5,266 nucleotides of DNA, taken from positions 1-5,266 of the forward strand of contig JAICJM010000238.1 of NCBI GenBank assembly GCA_025928435.1, in the 5' to 3' direction. Made by a program: the position numbers and the translations under genes. Under the pieces are notes generated by a model. That model saw nothing but the letters and a program-made list of their open reading frames with translations. It had not been told where the DNA came from and did not search any database. The first letter of the stretch is position 1, and every line of letters starts with the position of its first letter. This DNA comes from Thermoleophilia bacterium. GTDB taxonomy: Bacteria; Actinomycetota; Thermoleophilia; Gaiellales; JAICJC01. Shown piece by piece: positions 1 to 5,142 of the stretch.

Positions 1-14
1 GAGGGTACCCGGGG

Positions 15-20
15 TATGGT
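15..20 (+). promoter_or_regulatory. Candidate -10 box for the Lrp/AsnC gene
   Basis: The hexamer TATGGT fits the actinobacterial TANNNT -10 pattern and lies 17 bases before the GTG start. A start site 6-8 bases downstream would leave a leader of only about 10 bases with no Shine-Dalgarno sequence. The matching -35 would fall outside the window, so only half of the promoter can be judged. This is a short motif and could be chance. Confidence 0.35.
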
Positions 21-37
21 TCCGGATCACCTCCGAC

Positions 38-526
38 GTGAAAGACCTGAACGACATCGATCGAGCGATCGTGGGCGTGCTCCAGGTCGAAGGGCGGTCG
101 ACCTTCGCCCAGATCGCGCAGCACGTCGGGCTCTCGCCCGCCGCCGTGCACGAGCGGGTGAAGAAGCTCGAGGCGCGCGGGGTCATCACCGGCTACCGGG
201 CGGTCGTCGACCCGGAGAAGGTCGGGGCGGGCGTGAGCGCGTTCATCCTCGTCACCCAGATCGCCGGCCCCCGTGGCAGCCTCGAGGAGGCGTTCGAGAG
301 CATGCCCTGGGTGGAGGAGTGCCACCACATCGCCGGCGAGGAGAGCCTGATGCTGAAGGTCAGGGCCGAGTCGACGCGGGCGCTCGAGCATCTGATCTGG
401 GACATCCGCGCGCTCGAGTCCGTCGAGCGGACGAAGACCGTCGTCGTGCTGGCGACGGAGTTCGAGGGCCGGCCGGTGGCGCCGATGGCGTCCGAGGTCG
501 ACCTCGACCAGGCGTCGAGCGGCTAA
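38..526 (+). CDS. Lrp/AsnC family transcriptional regulator
   Basis: This 162-residue protein has the usual size and layout of Lrp/AsnC (feast/famine) regulators, which bind DNA as dimers or higher oligomers and often respond to amino acids. Residues 5-50 form the N-terminal helix-turn-helix: DIDRAIVGVLQ, then AQIAQHVGLSPAAVHERVKKLE with the recognition helix at about 34-45, then the RGVITGY turn into the linker strand. Residues 65-140 form the RAM/AsnC ligand-binding and oligomerisation domain, with the typical segment HHIAGEESLMLKVRAES, whose glycine (about 100) lies in the effector loop region. The GTG at 38 is chosen because the family motif begins at residue 5; no SD precedes it. Effector and targets cannot be read from the sequence. 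It is followed by a palindrome and then by a transporter operon with its own promoter, so a direct role in that operon is possible but unproven. Confidence 0.93.
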   Translation: MKDLNDIDRAIVGVLQVEGRSTFAQIAQHVGLSPAAVHERVKKLEARGVITGYRAVVDPEKVGAGVSAFILVTQIAGPRGSLEEAFESMPWVEECHHIAGEESLMLKVRAESTRALEHLIWDIRALESVERTKTVVVLATEFEGRPVAPMASEVDLDQASSG

Positions 527-528
527 CC

Positions 529-548
529 CCTCATCCTCGAGGATGAGG
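529..548. terminator. Perfect 20-bp palindrome after lrp-like gene (terminator or operator)
   Basis: The half-site CCTCATCCTC is followed directly by its exact reverse complement GAGGATGAGG, centred between 538 and 539. It begins 2 bases after the TAA of the Lrp/AsnC gene. As RNA it could form an 8-bp stem with a TCGA loop, so it may end transcription. No T-run follows, so a classic intrinsic terminator is not shown. As duplex DNA, its twofold symmetry and its place about 68 bp upstream of the predicted start of the ABC operon also suit a dimeric regulator's operator. The palindrome is plain in the sequence; its function is inference. Confidence 0.5.
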
Positions 549-593
549 CCGAAGTTCGCCCGTGCGGCCGAGGCGGCCGGCGGGGCGCGGCCC

Positions 594-599
594 TAGCCT
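594..599 (+). promoter_or_regulatory. -10 box of a probable leaderless promoter for the ABC operon
   Basis: TAGCCT matches the TANNNT -10 pattern and ends 7 bases before the A of the ATG at 607. A transcription start at that A would give a leaderless mRNA. There is no purine-rich SD in the preceding 20 bases, which supports this. I see no convincing -35 at the expected 17-base spacing (around 571-576). Confidence 0.5.
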
Positions 600-606
600 G
601 GGCTGC

Positions 607-1557
607 ATGGACACCACTCACCTCACCCATGCGGACTGGGTCGTCGAGACGACCGGTCTGACGAAGCGCTTCGGCGATAGGCTCGCGGTCGAGGGGGCCG
701 ACCTGCGCGTGCCTTCGGGCAGTGCGTTCGGCTTCCTCGGCCCGAACGGCGCCGGCAAGACCACCATGATCCGGATGCTGCTCGGGCTCACCGCCGCGAC
801 GTCCGGCCGCATGCGCCTGCTGGGACGGCCCGTGCCCGCCGAGCGCGCGGCCGCCCTGACCCGGGTCGGGGCGATCGTCGAGGAGCCGAGCTTCCACGGT
901 CACCTCACCGGACGCGAGAACCTCGCCATCGCCGCCGCCTGCCGCGCGCCCGAGGCACACGCCCGCATCGACCCGGCGCTCGAGCGCATGGGCCTGCTCG
1001 ATCGCGCGCACGACCGGGTGCGGACGTACTCCATGGGCATGCGCCAGCGGCTCGGCATCGCCCGCTGCCTGCTCGCCGACCCGGTGCTCCTCATCCTGGA
1101 CGAGCCGACCAACGGGCTCGACCCGGCCGGGATCCTCGAGTTCCGGGCGTTCGTGCACGATTTCGTCGCGGACGGCCGCACGGTCTTCCTCTCGTCCCAT
1201 CTGCTGGACGAGGTCGAGAAGATCTGCGACACCGTCGCCATCGTCGACCGGGGACGCATCCTCACCCAGGGGCCGATAGCGGACGTCTCGGCAAGCGCGC
1301 GGCCCCGCCTCCTGATCGCGTGCGACGACCGTGCCGCCGCCGCGGCGCTGCTCGCGGCCGATCCGGCGGTCGCACGGGTGCAGCCGGCCGACGACGGGCT
1401 GCGTGTCGAGCTGGTCGACCGTGACGACGCCGCTGTGGCCGGCATCAACCGGCTGCTCGTGGAGGCGTCGATCGCCGTGCACCGGCTCGAGCCTGCCCGC
1501 ATCTCGCTCGAGGAACGGTTCCTCGAGGTCACGACCCAGCTGGGGGTACCCGCATGA
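607..1557 (+). CDS. ABC transporter ATP-binding protein (BcrA/LanF-like, drug or peptide export)
   Basis: This 316-residue cytoplasmic ATPase would power export through the permease encoded immediately downstream. Motifs in order: Walker A GPNGAGKT (45-52), signature YSMGMRQRLGIA (141-152), Walker B LLILDEPTNGLD (161-172) and H-loop SSHLL (His198). At the Q-loop position the segment VGAIVEEPSFHGHLTGREN has Glu92/Glu93 instead of Gln. This matches the 'E-loop' of lantibiotic-immunity LanF proteins and bacitracin exporter BcrA. About 90 residues follow the ATPase core (from about 230), as in the drug-export ABC-A subfamily. The ATG at 607 is preferred over an upstream in-frame GTG at 562 because family similarity starts at about residue 12 (VVETTGLTKRFG) and a -10 box sits just before 607. 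Its stop overlaps the permease start (ATGA), implying translational coupling. The substrate is unknown. Confidence 0.95.
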   Translation: MDTTHLTHADWVVETTGLTKRFGDRLAVEGADLRVPSGSAFGFLGPNGAGKTTMIRMLLGLTAATSGRMRLLGRPVPAERAAALTRVGAIVEEPSFHGHLTGRENLAIAAACRAPEAHARIDPALERMGLLDRAHDRVRTYSMGMRQRLGIARCLLADPVLLILDEPTNGLDPAGILEFRAFVHDFVADGRTVFLSSHLLDEVEKICDTVAIVDRGRILTQGPIADVSASARPRLLIACDDRAAAAALLAADPAVARVQPADDGLRVELVDRDDAAVAGINRLLVEASIAVHRLEPARISLEERFLEVTTQLGVPA

Positions 1558-2315
1558 ACATCCGAATGATCCGCGCAGAGCTTCTGCGCCTGTCCAGGCA
1601 CCGCGGCCTCTTCTGGTGGTCGGTCGTGCTCACGAGCGGCGCGGTCGCCGCGCTGTTCGCGATCCAGCTCGGGTTCCACCTGCACGACCCGGCCCAGCAC
1701 GGCCCCGTCGGCGGCACCGAGAACCTGCGCCGCGCGCTGTGGGTGCTCTCGATGATCGGCGGCGTGGGAGCCGCGATCGTCGGCGCGAGCGCCGGGACCG
1801 CCGACACGTCGAGCGGCGTCTTCCGCGACCTGGTGGTCACCGGCCGTTCCCGCGCCGGGCTCTTCGCCGCGCGCACGGCCGGCGCGGTCGCGTTCTGGGT
1901 GCCGCTCCAGATCGCCGCCTTCGCGGTCACCGTGGCGCTGACGTTCGCCCTCGCGGCGGGCACCGCCACACCGGACGCCGCGACGCTTGCGAAGGACGGT
2001 GCCTGGGTCCTGGCGGTCACGACCGTCACCCTGCTGGCCGGCCTCGGCACGTCGGCGACGATCGGCTCGCGCGGCATCTCGATCGGCGTTCTCCTGGGCT
2101 GGCAGCTTGCCGTCTCGCAGGTGCTCGAGAACGTCCATGTGCTCGGCGTCGCCCGCGAGGCGCTCCTGACGGCGGCCGTCACACGGCTGGAGCCCTTCAC
2201 CGGCGATGCGGTGCTCGTCCCCATGTCGGCGGCGGCGGCGGTCGCGGCCATGGCCGCCTGGGTTATTGTGCCGCTGGCCGCAGGCGCCTGGCGCACACGC
2301 GCCCGTGACGCATAA
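1554..2315 (+). CDS. ABC transporter permease subunit (ABC-2 type)
   Basis: This 253-residue membrane protein should form the transport channel with the ATPase encoded just upstream. About six hydrophobic segments are visible, at roughly 19-40, 61-80, 106-134, 148-167, 173-193 and 218-244. A short charged N-terminus (MNIRMIRAELLRLSRHRG) precedes the first. The loop GVFRDLVVTGRSR (88-100), between segments 2 and 3, resembles the cytoplasmic coupling region of ABC-2 and BcrB-type permeases. The length is normal for a half-transporter permease, which would work as a dimer or with one more subunit; no second permease gene is present. The ATG at 1554 overlaps the ATPase stop by 4 bases, so the two are translationally coupled. 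A weak G-rich stretch (1542-1546) could act as SD. The exact family within the ABC-2 group and the substrate cannot be decided from the sequence. Confidence 0.9.
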   Translation: MNIRMIRAELLRLSRHRGLFWWSVVLTSGAVAALFAIQLGFHLHDPAQHGPVGGTENLRRALWVLSMIGGVGAAIVGASAGTADTSSGVFRDLVVTGRSRAGLFAARTAGAVAFWVPLQIAAFAVTVALTFALAAGTATPDAATLAKDGAWVLAVTTVTLLAGLGTSATIGSRGISIGVLLGWQLAVSQVLENVHVLGVAREALLTAAVTRLEPFTGDAVLVPMSAAAAVAAMAAWVIVPLAAGAWRTRARDA

Positions 2316-2316
2316 T
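2311..2316 (+). promoter_or_regulatory. Candidate -10 box (CATAAT) for the kinase-regulator pair
   Basis: CATAAT is five-sixths of the consensus TATAAT and is one of the very few AT-rich spots in the window. It overlaps the TAA stop of the permease gene and ends 9 bases before the kinase ATG at 2326, so a leaderless or nearly leaderless transcript is possible. No SD lies before that ATG. The -35 position (about 2288-2293, CTGGCG) is weak. The pair could be made both from this site and by read-through from the ABC genes. Confidence 0.4.
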
Positions 2317-2325
2317 CCGCTCGCG

Positions 2326-3483
2326 ATGGAGGCTCTGCCCACCCCGCCGCGGTTCCGGGTCCCGACCCGGTGGCTCGATGCCGGGATCGCGGCGGGGGCG
2401 GCGCTGGTGCAGGTCGTGGCCGCGTTCACCGGGCATGTGCTCGACCCCGCCGACCATCCGGCGGCGTTCGCGCTCGCGCTGGCGTCCGCGCTGGCTCTCT
2501 ACGTGCGGCGTCAGCGGCCGCTCGAGGTGTTCGCGCTGGCGGGGGTCGCGACCCTGGCGCAGGGTCTCGTCCAGGTGGGGCAGACGACCTCGATCGTGCT
2601 GCTCGTCGCGGTGTACACGGTCTGCTCGCGTCGGCCGCGCGACACCGGACTCGCCGCGGCGGGTGTCGCGGCCGCGACCCTGGTCGTCGGCCCGCTGTCG
2701 CACGGCACGGGGCAGAGCCTGCCCGCGATCGTGTCGCGCTTCGGCACGGTCGCAGCTGCGACGGCAACGGGCCTTTACTTCGGCGCCCGCTGGGCCTACT
2801 TCGAGGCGCTGCGCGCGCGGGCCGAGCAGCTCGCGCGCGAGCGCATGCTCCTGGCCGGGCTGGCCGTCGACGAGGAGCGCGTACGCATCGCCCGCGAGTT
2901 ACACGATGTGGTCGCCCACCACGTGACCCTCCTGACGGTGCAGGCGGGCGCCGTCGGCGAGACGCTCGACCCCGCGCACCCGGCCCGGCCCGTGCTCGAC
3001 TCCATGACGGCGACCGGCCGCCAGGCGATGGAGGAGATGCGGCGGATGCTGGACGTGCTGCGCCCGGAACCGGCGGCCGAGCGGGGACCGCAGCCCGGAA
3101 TCGACGAGATCGGGGCGCTGGTCGAGCAGACCCGGGCGGCCGGGATCCCGGTCCACCTGCGGATCGAGGGGAATGCCCGGCCGCTTCCGGCGGGAATGGG
3201 GCTGTCCGCCTACCGAATCGTGCAGGAGGCGCTCACGAACGTGGTCAAGCACGCGGGCCCGGCCAGGGCGGACGTCCTGGTGCGATATTTGCCCGGCGCA
3301 CTCGAGCTCGCCGTGCGCGACGACGGCCGCGGGGCGGCCCGCACCGACATGAACGGCGGGCACGGGCTGGTCGGCATGCGGGAGCGGGCCGCCCTCTTCG
3401 GAGGGGAGCTCGAGGCCGGGACCCGGGCTGGGGGCGGCTACACGCTGCGGGCGGTGCTCCCGCTCGAGGGAGGCGCTGCGTGA
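2326..3483 (+). CDS. Membrane sensor histidine kinase, HisKA_3 (NarL-partner) type
   Basis: This 385-residue sensor kinase should autophosphorylate on His193 and pass the phosphate to the response regulator encoded next. Residues 17-155 hold about six short hydrophobic segments (near 17-36, 46-61, 66-82, 88-100, 107-124 and 138-155) with almost no extracellular domain. This is the intramembrane-sensing layout common in actinobacterial DesK/LiaS-like kinases. A short coiled linker (about 157-180) leads to the HisKA_3 dimerisation box ERVRIARELHDVVAHHVT (184-201). The HATPase_c domain shows the N box EALTNVVKHA (Asn305), G1 DDGRG (332-336) and G2 GHGLVGMRER (345-354). The ATG at 2326 is chosen because upstream extension reads into the permease gene in another frame with no membrane-protein character. 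The stop overlaps the regulator's start. A TTA leucine codon, rare in such GC-rich DNA, directly precedes the His193 codon. The signal is unknown; the neighbouring E-loop exporter suggests a membrane-active compound. Confidence 0.94.
   Translation: MEALPTPPRFRVPTRWLDAGIAAGAALVQVVAAFTGHVLDPADHPAAFALALASALALYVRRQRPLEVFALAGVATLAQGLVQVGQTTSIVLLVAVYTVCSRRPRDTGLAAAGVAAATLVVGPLSHGTGQSLPAIVSRFGTVAAATATGLYFGARWAYFEALRARAEQLARERMLLAGLAVDEERVRIARELHDVVAHHVTLLTVQAGAVGETLDPAHPARPVLDSMTATGRQAMEEMRRMLDVLRPEPAAERGPQPGIDEIGALVEQTRAAGIPVHLRIEGNARPLPAGMGLSAYRIVQEALTNVVKHAGPARADVLVRYLPGALELAVRDDGRGAARTDMNGGHGLVGMRERAALFGGELEAGTRAGGGYTLRAVLPLEGGAA
3466..3473 (+). promoter_or_regulatory. Ribosome binding site of the response regulator
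   Basis: GAGGGAGG lies 6 bases before the GTG at 3480 and is the only clear Shine-Dalgarno sequence I see ahead of a start in this window. It decides the GTG start and fits an operon-internal gene, unlike the SD-less starts at 607, 2326 and 4200. Confidence 0.7.
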
Positions 3484-4151
3484 CGCCGCGGCTGCGGGTC
3501 GTGATCGCGGACGACCAGGCGATGATGCGGGCCGGGTTCAGGATGCTGCTGGAGGCCCAGGGCGACATCGAGGTCGTCGCCGAGGCCGGCGACGGCGCGG
3601 AGGCAGTCATGGCAACGGAGCGGATGGATCCTGACGTCGTCCTGATGGACATCCGCATGCCGATCATGGACGGCGTTGAGGCCACCCGCCGTCTGCCGGG
3701 CCGCCGGGTGGTGATCCTGACGACCTTTCACCTCGACGAGTACGTCATCGACGCGCTGCGGGCGGGCGCACGCGGGTTCCTGTTGAAGGATGCCCCTCCC
3801 GAGGAGCTGGTGCGGGCGGTGCGCACGGCGGCGGCCGGCGAGGCCCTCCTTTCGCCGGCGGTGACCCGCCGGCTGCTGGACCGGGTGGTCGCACGCCTTC
3901 CCGAGCGCGACCTGCCCGCGCCCGAGGTACTCGAGGCGCTGACCGAGCGCGAGATCGACGTCCTGCGGCTCGTCGCCGAGGGGCTCTGGAACGCCGAGAT
4001 CGCCGCCCGGCTGGTGGTGAGCGAGGCGACGGTCAAGACGCACGTCTCCCACGTCCTGGCCAAATTGGGGTTGCGCGACAGGGTGCAGGCCGTTGTGCTC
4101 GCGTACGACGTCGGGCTGGTCCGGCCGGCCGGGGGCACGGCGAGCGGCTAA
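3480..4151 (+). CDS. NarL/FixJ family response regulator
   Basis: This 223-residue DNA-binding regulator is the partner of the histidine kinase just upstream. The receiver domain (about 5-120) has the acidic pair Asp11/Asp12, phosphoacceptor Asp57 in VVLMDIRMP, Thr81 in ILTTF and Lys103 in FLLKDA, so all key residues are present. The LuxR/GerE helix-turn-helix covers about 155-215, from LTEREIDVLRLVAEG through NAEIAARLVVSEATVKTHV to LGLRDRVQAVVLAY. Family members commonly have Ser or Thr in 'GLSN'; here it is GLWN, a small oddity at the start of the helix-turn-helix. The GTG start is fixed by the SD at 3466-3473 and by the GTGA overlap with the kinase stop. The likely target is the promoter of its own operon, including the ABC genes, by analogy with similar ABC-kinase-regulator clusters; no operator can be assigned with confidence. 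Confidence 0.96.
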   Translation: MTPRLRVVIADDQAMMRAGFRMLLEAQGDIEVVAEAGDGAEAVMATERMDPDVVLMDIRMPIMDGVEATRRLPGRRVVILTTFHLDEYVIDALRAGARGFLLKDAPPEELVRAVRTAAAGEALLSPAVTRRLLDRVVARLPERDLPAPEVLEALTEREIDVLRLVAEGLWNAEIAARLVVSEATVKTHVSHVLAKLGLRDRVQAVVLAYDVGLVRPAGGTASG

Positions 4152-4164
4152 CTCCATGGGGTGC

Positions 4165-4193
4165 TTGCCGGGTCCCAGGCCCGGCCGTATGCC
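4165..4193 (+). promoter_or_regulatory. Probable promoter of the HEAT-repeat gene
   Basis: TTGCCG (4165-4170) and TATGCC (4188-4193) are separated by exactly 17 bases, the preferred sigma-70 spacing. The -10 box ends 6 bases before the GTG at 4200, so the transcript would be leaderless. This is the most complete promoter in the window. The short gap between genes (4152-4199) holds little else. Confidence 0.5.
4167..4185 (+). terminator. Small GC hairpin between regulator and HEAT gene
   Basis: GCCGGG (4167-4172) pairs with CCCGGC (4180-4185) across a 7-base loop, 15 bases after the response-regulator stop. It could end the upstream operon, but no T-run follows and 6-bp GC stems arise easily in this DNA. 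It sits almost exactly in the -35/-10 spacer of the next gene's promoter. Confidence 0.3.
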
Positions 4194-4199
4194 TGAGGT

Positions 4200-5142
4200 G
4201 TGACAGTGATTTCCCGCACAAGCGCCGTCGGCGCCCGGCGGGCGCGGTTCGCGGACGTGCTCGGGGAGCCCGAGGACGCCGGCCTGCGCCGCGCCGCCGC
4301 TGCGGCGGCGCGCTCCGAGGCCGCCGCTCGCGACCTGGCGGTCGAGGCCGACCGGGCCTGGCCCGGGCTCGTCCCGGCCGAGCAGGACCTGCTCCGCTAC
4401 CACGTGCGGGCCGCCGGGCATCGCCGCGGCGCTCGAGCGGGCGACACACTCGCTGATCCCGCACCGGCGCGCCCGCGCGGCGGCCGCGCTCGGCGATCTG
4501 CGTCTGACCGAAGCCTCCCCGCGCCTGGAGGAGCTCCTGCGCGACCACAACCTGTGGGTGCGGGTCGCCGCCGCCCGCGCGCTGGGACGGCTCGCCACGC
4601 CAGTCGCGGCCCGGGCCCTGCTGGCGGCCCTCGACGAGGCCCTCGTCCCGGAGCAGCGGCTGGTGGAGGCGCTCGGCGGGGAATGGGCGGCCGCGCCGCT
4701 CCTGGCAGCGTTCCGGGCACCGCGGACGATCGCGCTGCGCGTCCCCCTCGCCGACGCCCTCGGCCGCACCGGGTCGCCGGCAGCGGCGGAGGCGCTCGTG
4801 ACCGCCATGCCGGCGGCATCGGTCGACCTGCGCGTGCGGATCGTGCGCGCCCTGGCCCGGCTGGGCGAGGTCCGCGCGGTGCGCGCCGCGATGTCCGACC
4901 CGCACGGGCGGGTGCGGGCGCAGGCGGCCTGGGCGCTCGGCCGCATGGGGGATCGGCGATCGTCCGAGCTGCTCGAGGCGGGGCTGCTCGACAGCGCGCC
5001 GTGGGTGCGCGCGAACTGCGCCGCCGCGCTTCGGCGTCTGGCCGAGAAGCGGGGACAGTCCCCGGCAGGCGGGGACTGTCCCCAGGGCGCCTACGCGGTG
5101 ATGAGTTCCTCCTCGGTGATCTCCGTGTCACGGATGCGGTAG
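4200..5142 (+). CDS. HEAT-repeat domain protein, frame interrupted near 4416
   Basis: The C-terminal part, read from about 4417 to the TAG at 5140-5142, is a helical-repeat scaffold of about seven HEAT/PBS-lyase-like units. Examples are LWVRVAAARALGRLATP, DLRVRIVRALARLGEVRAVR, GRVRAQAAWALGRMGD and PWVRANCAAALRRLAE. Such repeats bind proteins; no catalytic motif is seen. The N-terminal 73 residues (RRARFADVLGEPEDAGLRR ... EQDLLRYHVRAAG) lie in the preceding frame, starting at GTG 4200 (GTG 4206 is the alternative). Removing one G from the GGG at 4416-4418 joins the two into a continuous 313-residue protein: RYHVRAAG then IAAALERATHSL. The first part meets no in-frame stop after the break, so two separate genes are unlikely. 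This may be a sequencing error, a recent mutation or a recoding site. If unrepaired, the first start codon within the repeat frame is GTG 4558, giving 194 residues. The last 28 residues are encoded by a REP-like repeat and by the antisense strand of the next gene, and look non-native. Function unknown. Confidence 0.75.
4290..4312. repeat. 23-bp perfect palindrome inside the HEAT gene
   Basis: CGCGCCGCCGC (4290-4300) and its exact reverse complement GCGGCGGCGCG (4302-4312) flank a single T. In the gene's frame it encodes an arginine and a run of alanines. The run of GCC/GCG alanine codons partly explains the symmetry. It may fold strongly in the mRNA and could trouble polymerases. Confidence 0.7.
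5051..5083. repeat. REP-like nested palindrome between convergent genes
   Basis: Two perfect 13-base inverted arms, GGGGACAGTCCCC (5051-5063) and GGGGACTGTCCCC (5071-5083), flank the 7-base loop GGCAGGC. Each arm is itself an odd palindrome (six bases either side of a central A or T), so the unit can form one long hairpin or two small ones. GGGGACWGTCCCC-type units are, from memory, common as dispersed intergenic repeats in many bacteria, where they resemble REP elements mobilised by REP-associated (RAYT) transposases. No transposase is present here. It lies 7 bases beyond the stop of the minus-strand peptidase and inside the 3' end of the HEAT reading frame, so it may also act as a bidirectional terminator. 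Confidence 0.8.

Noticed and set aside
24..34. GGATCACCTCC, identical to the anti-SD region at the 3' end of bacterial 16S rRNA
   Set aside because: The bases on both sides do not match 16S rRNA, and the match continues only 11 bases. It is most likely chance, though it does mean there is no real SD before the GTG at 38.
16..546. Open frame on the plus strand starting at ATG 16
   Set aside because: It gives an Arg/Gly/Pro-rich translation without domain motifs and overlaps the clear Lrp/AsnC gene in another frame. It is a GC-driven shadow.
1544..1551. GGGTACCC repeated at 3-10 and just before the permease start
   Set aside because: Two copies of an 8-base palindrome with no shared flanks or position relative to promoters are likely coincidence.
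2244..2257. 14-bp palindrome GCGGCCATGGCCGC in the permease gene
   Set aside because: It is made of alanine and methionine codons in a transmembrane stretch. Short GC palindromes are expected at this composition.
523..2429. Long minus-strand open frames opposite the ABC genes
   Set aside because: Their translations are low-complexity Arg/Ala/Gly-rich sequence. The plus strand in the same stretch encodes complete ATPase and permease motifs.
2370..3479. Possible long N-terminal extension of the response regulator
   Set aside because: The frame is open through the kinase gene but reads as Arg/Gly-rich shadow. The receiver domain begins right after GTG 3480, which has a good SD.
4231..4245. Hairpin GCGCCC-GGC-GGGCGC near the start of the HEAT gene
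   Set aside because: A 6-bp GC stem with a 3-base loop is common by chance here, and no functional context supports it.
3438..4946. Minus-strand open frame of about 500 codons opposite the regulator and HEAT genes
   Set aside because: It shows no recognisable domain and has an Arg/Ala-rich composition. The opposite strand carries the receiver, LuxR helix-turn-helix and HEAT motifs.
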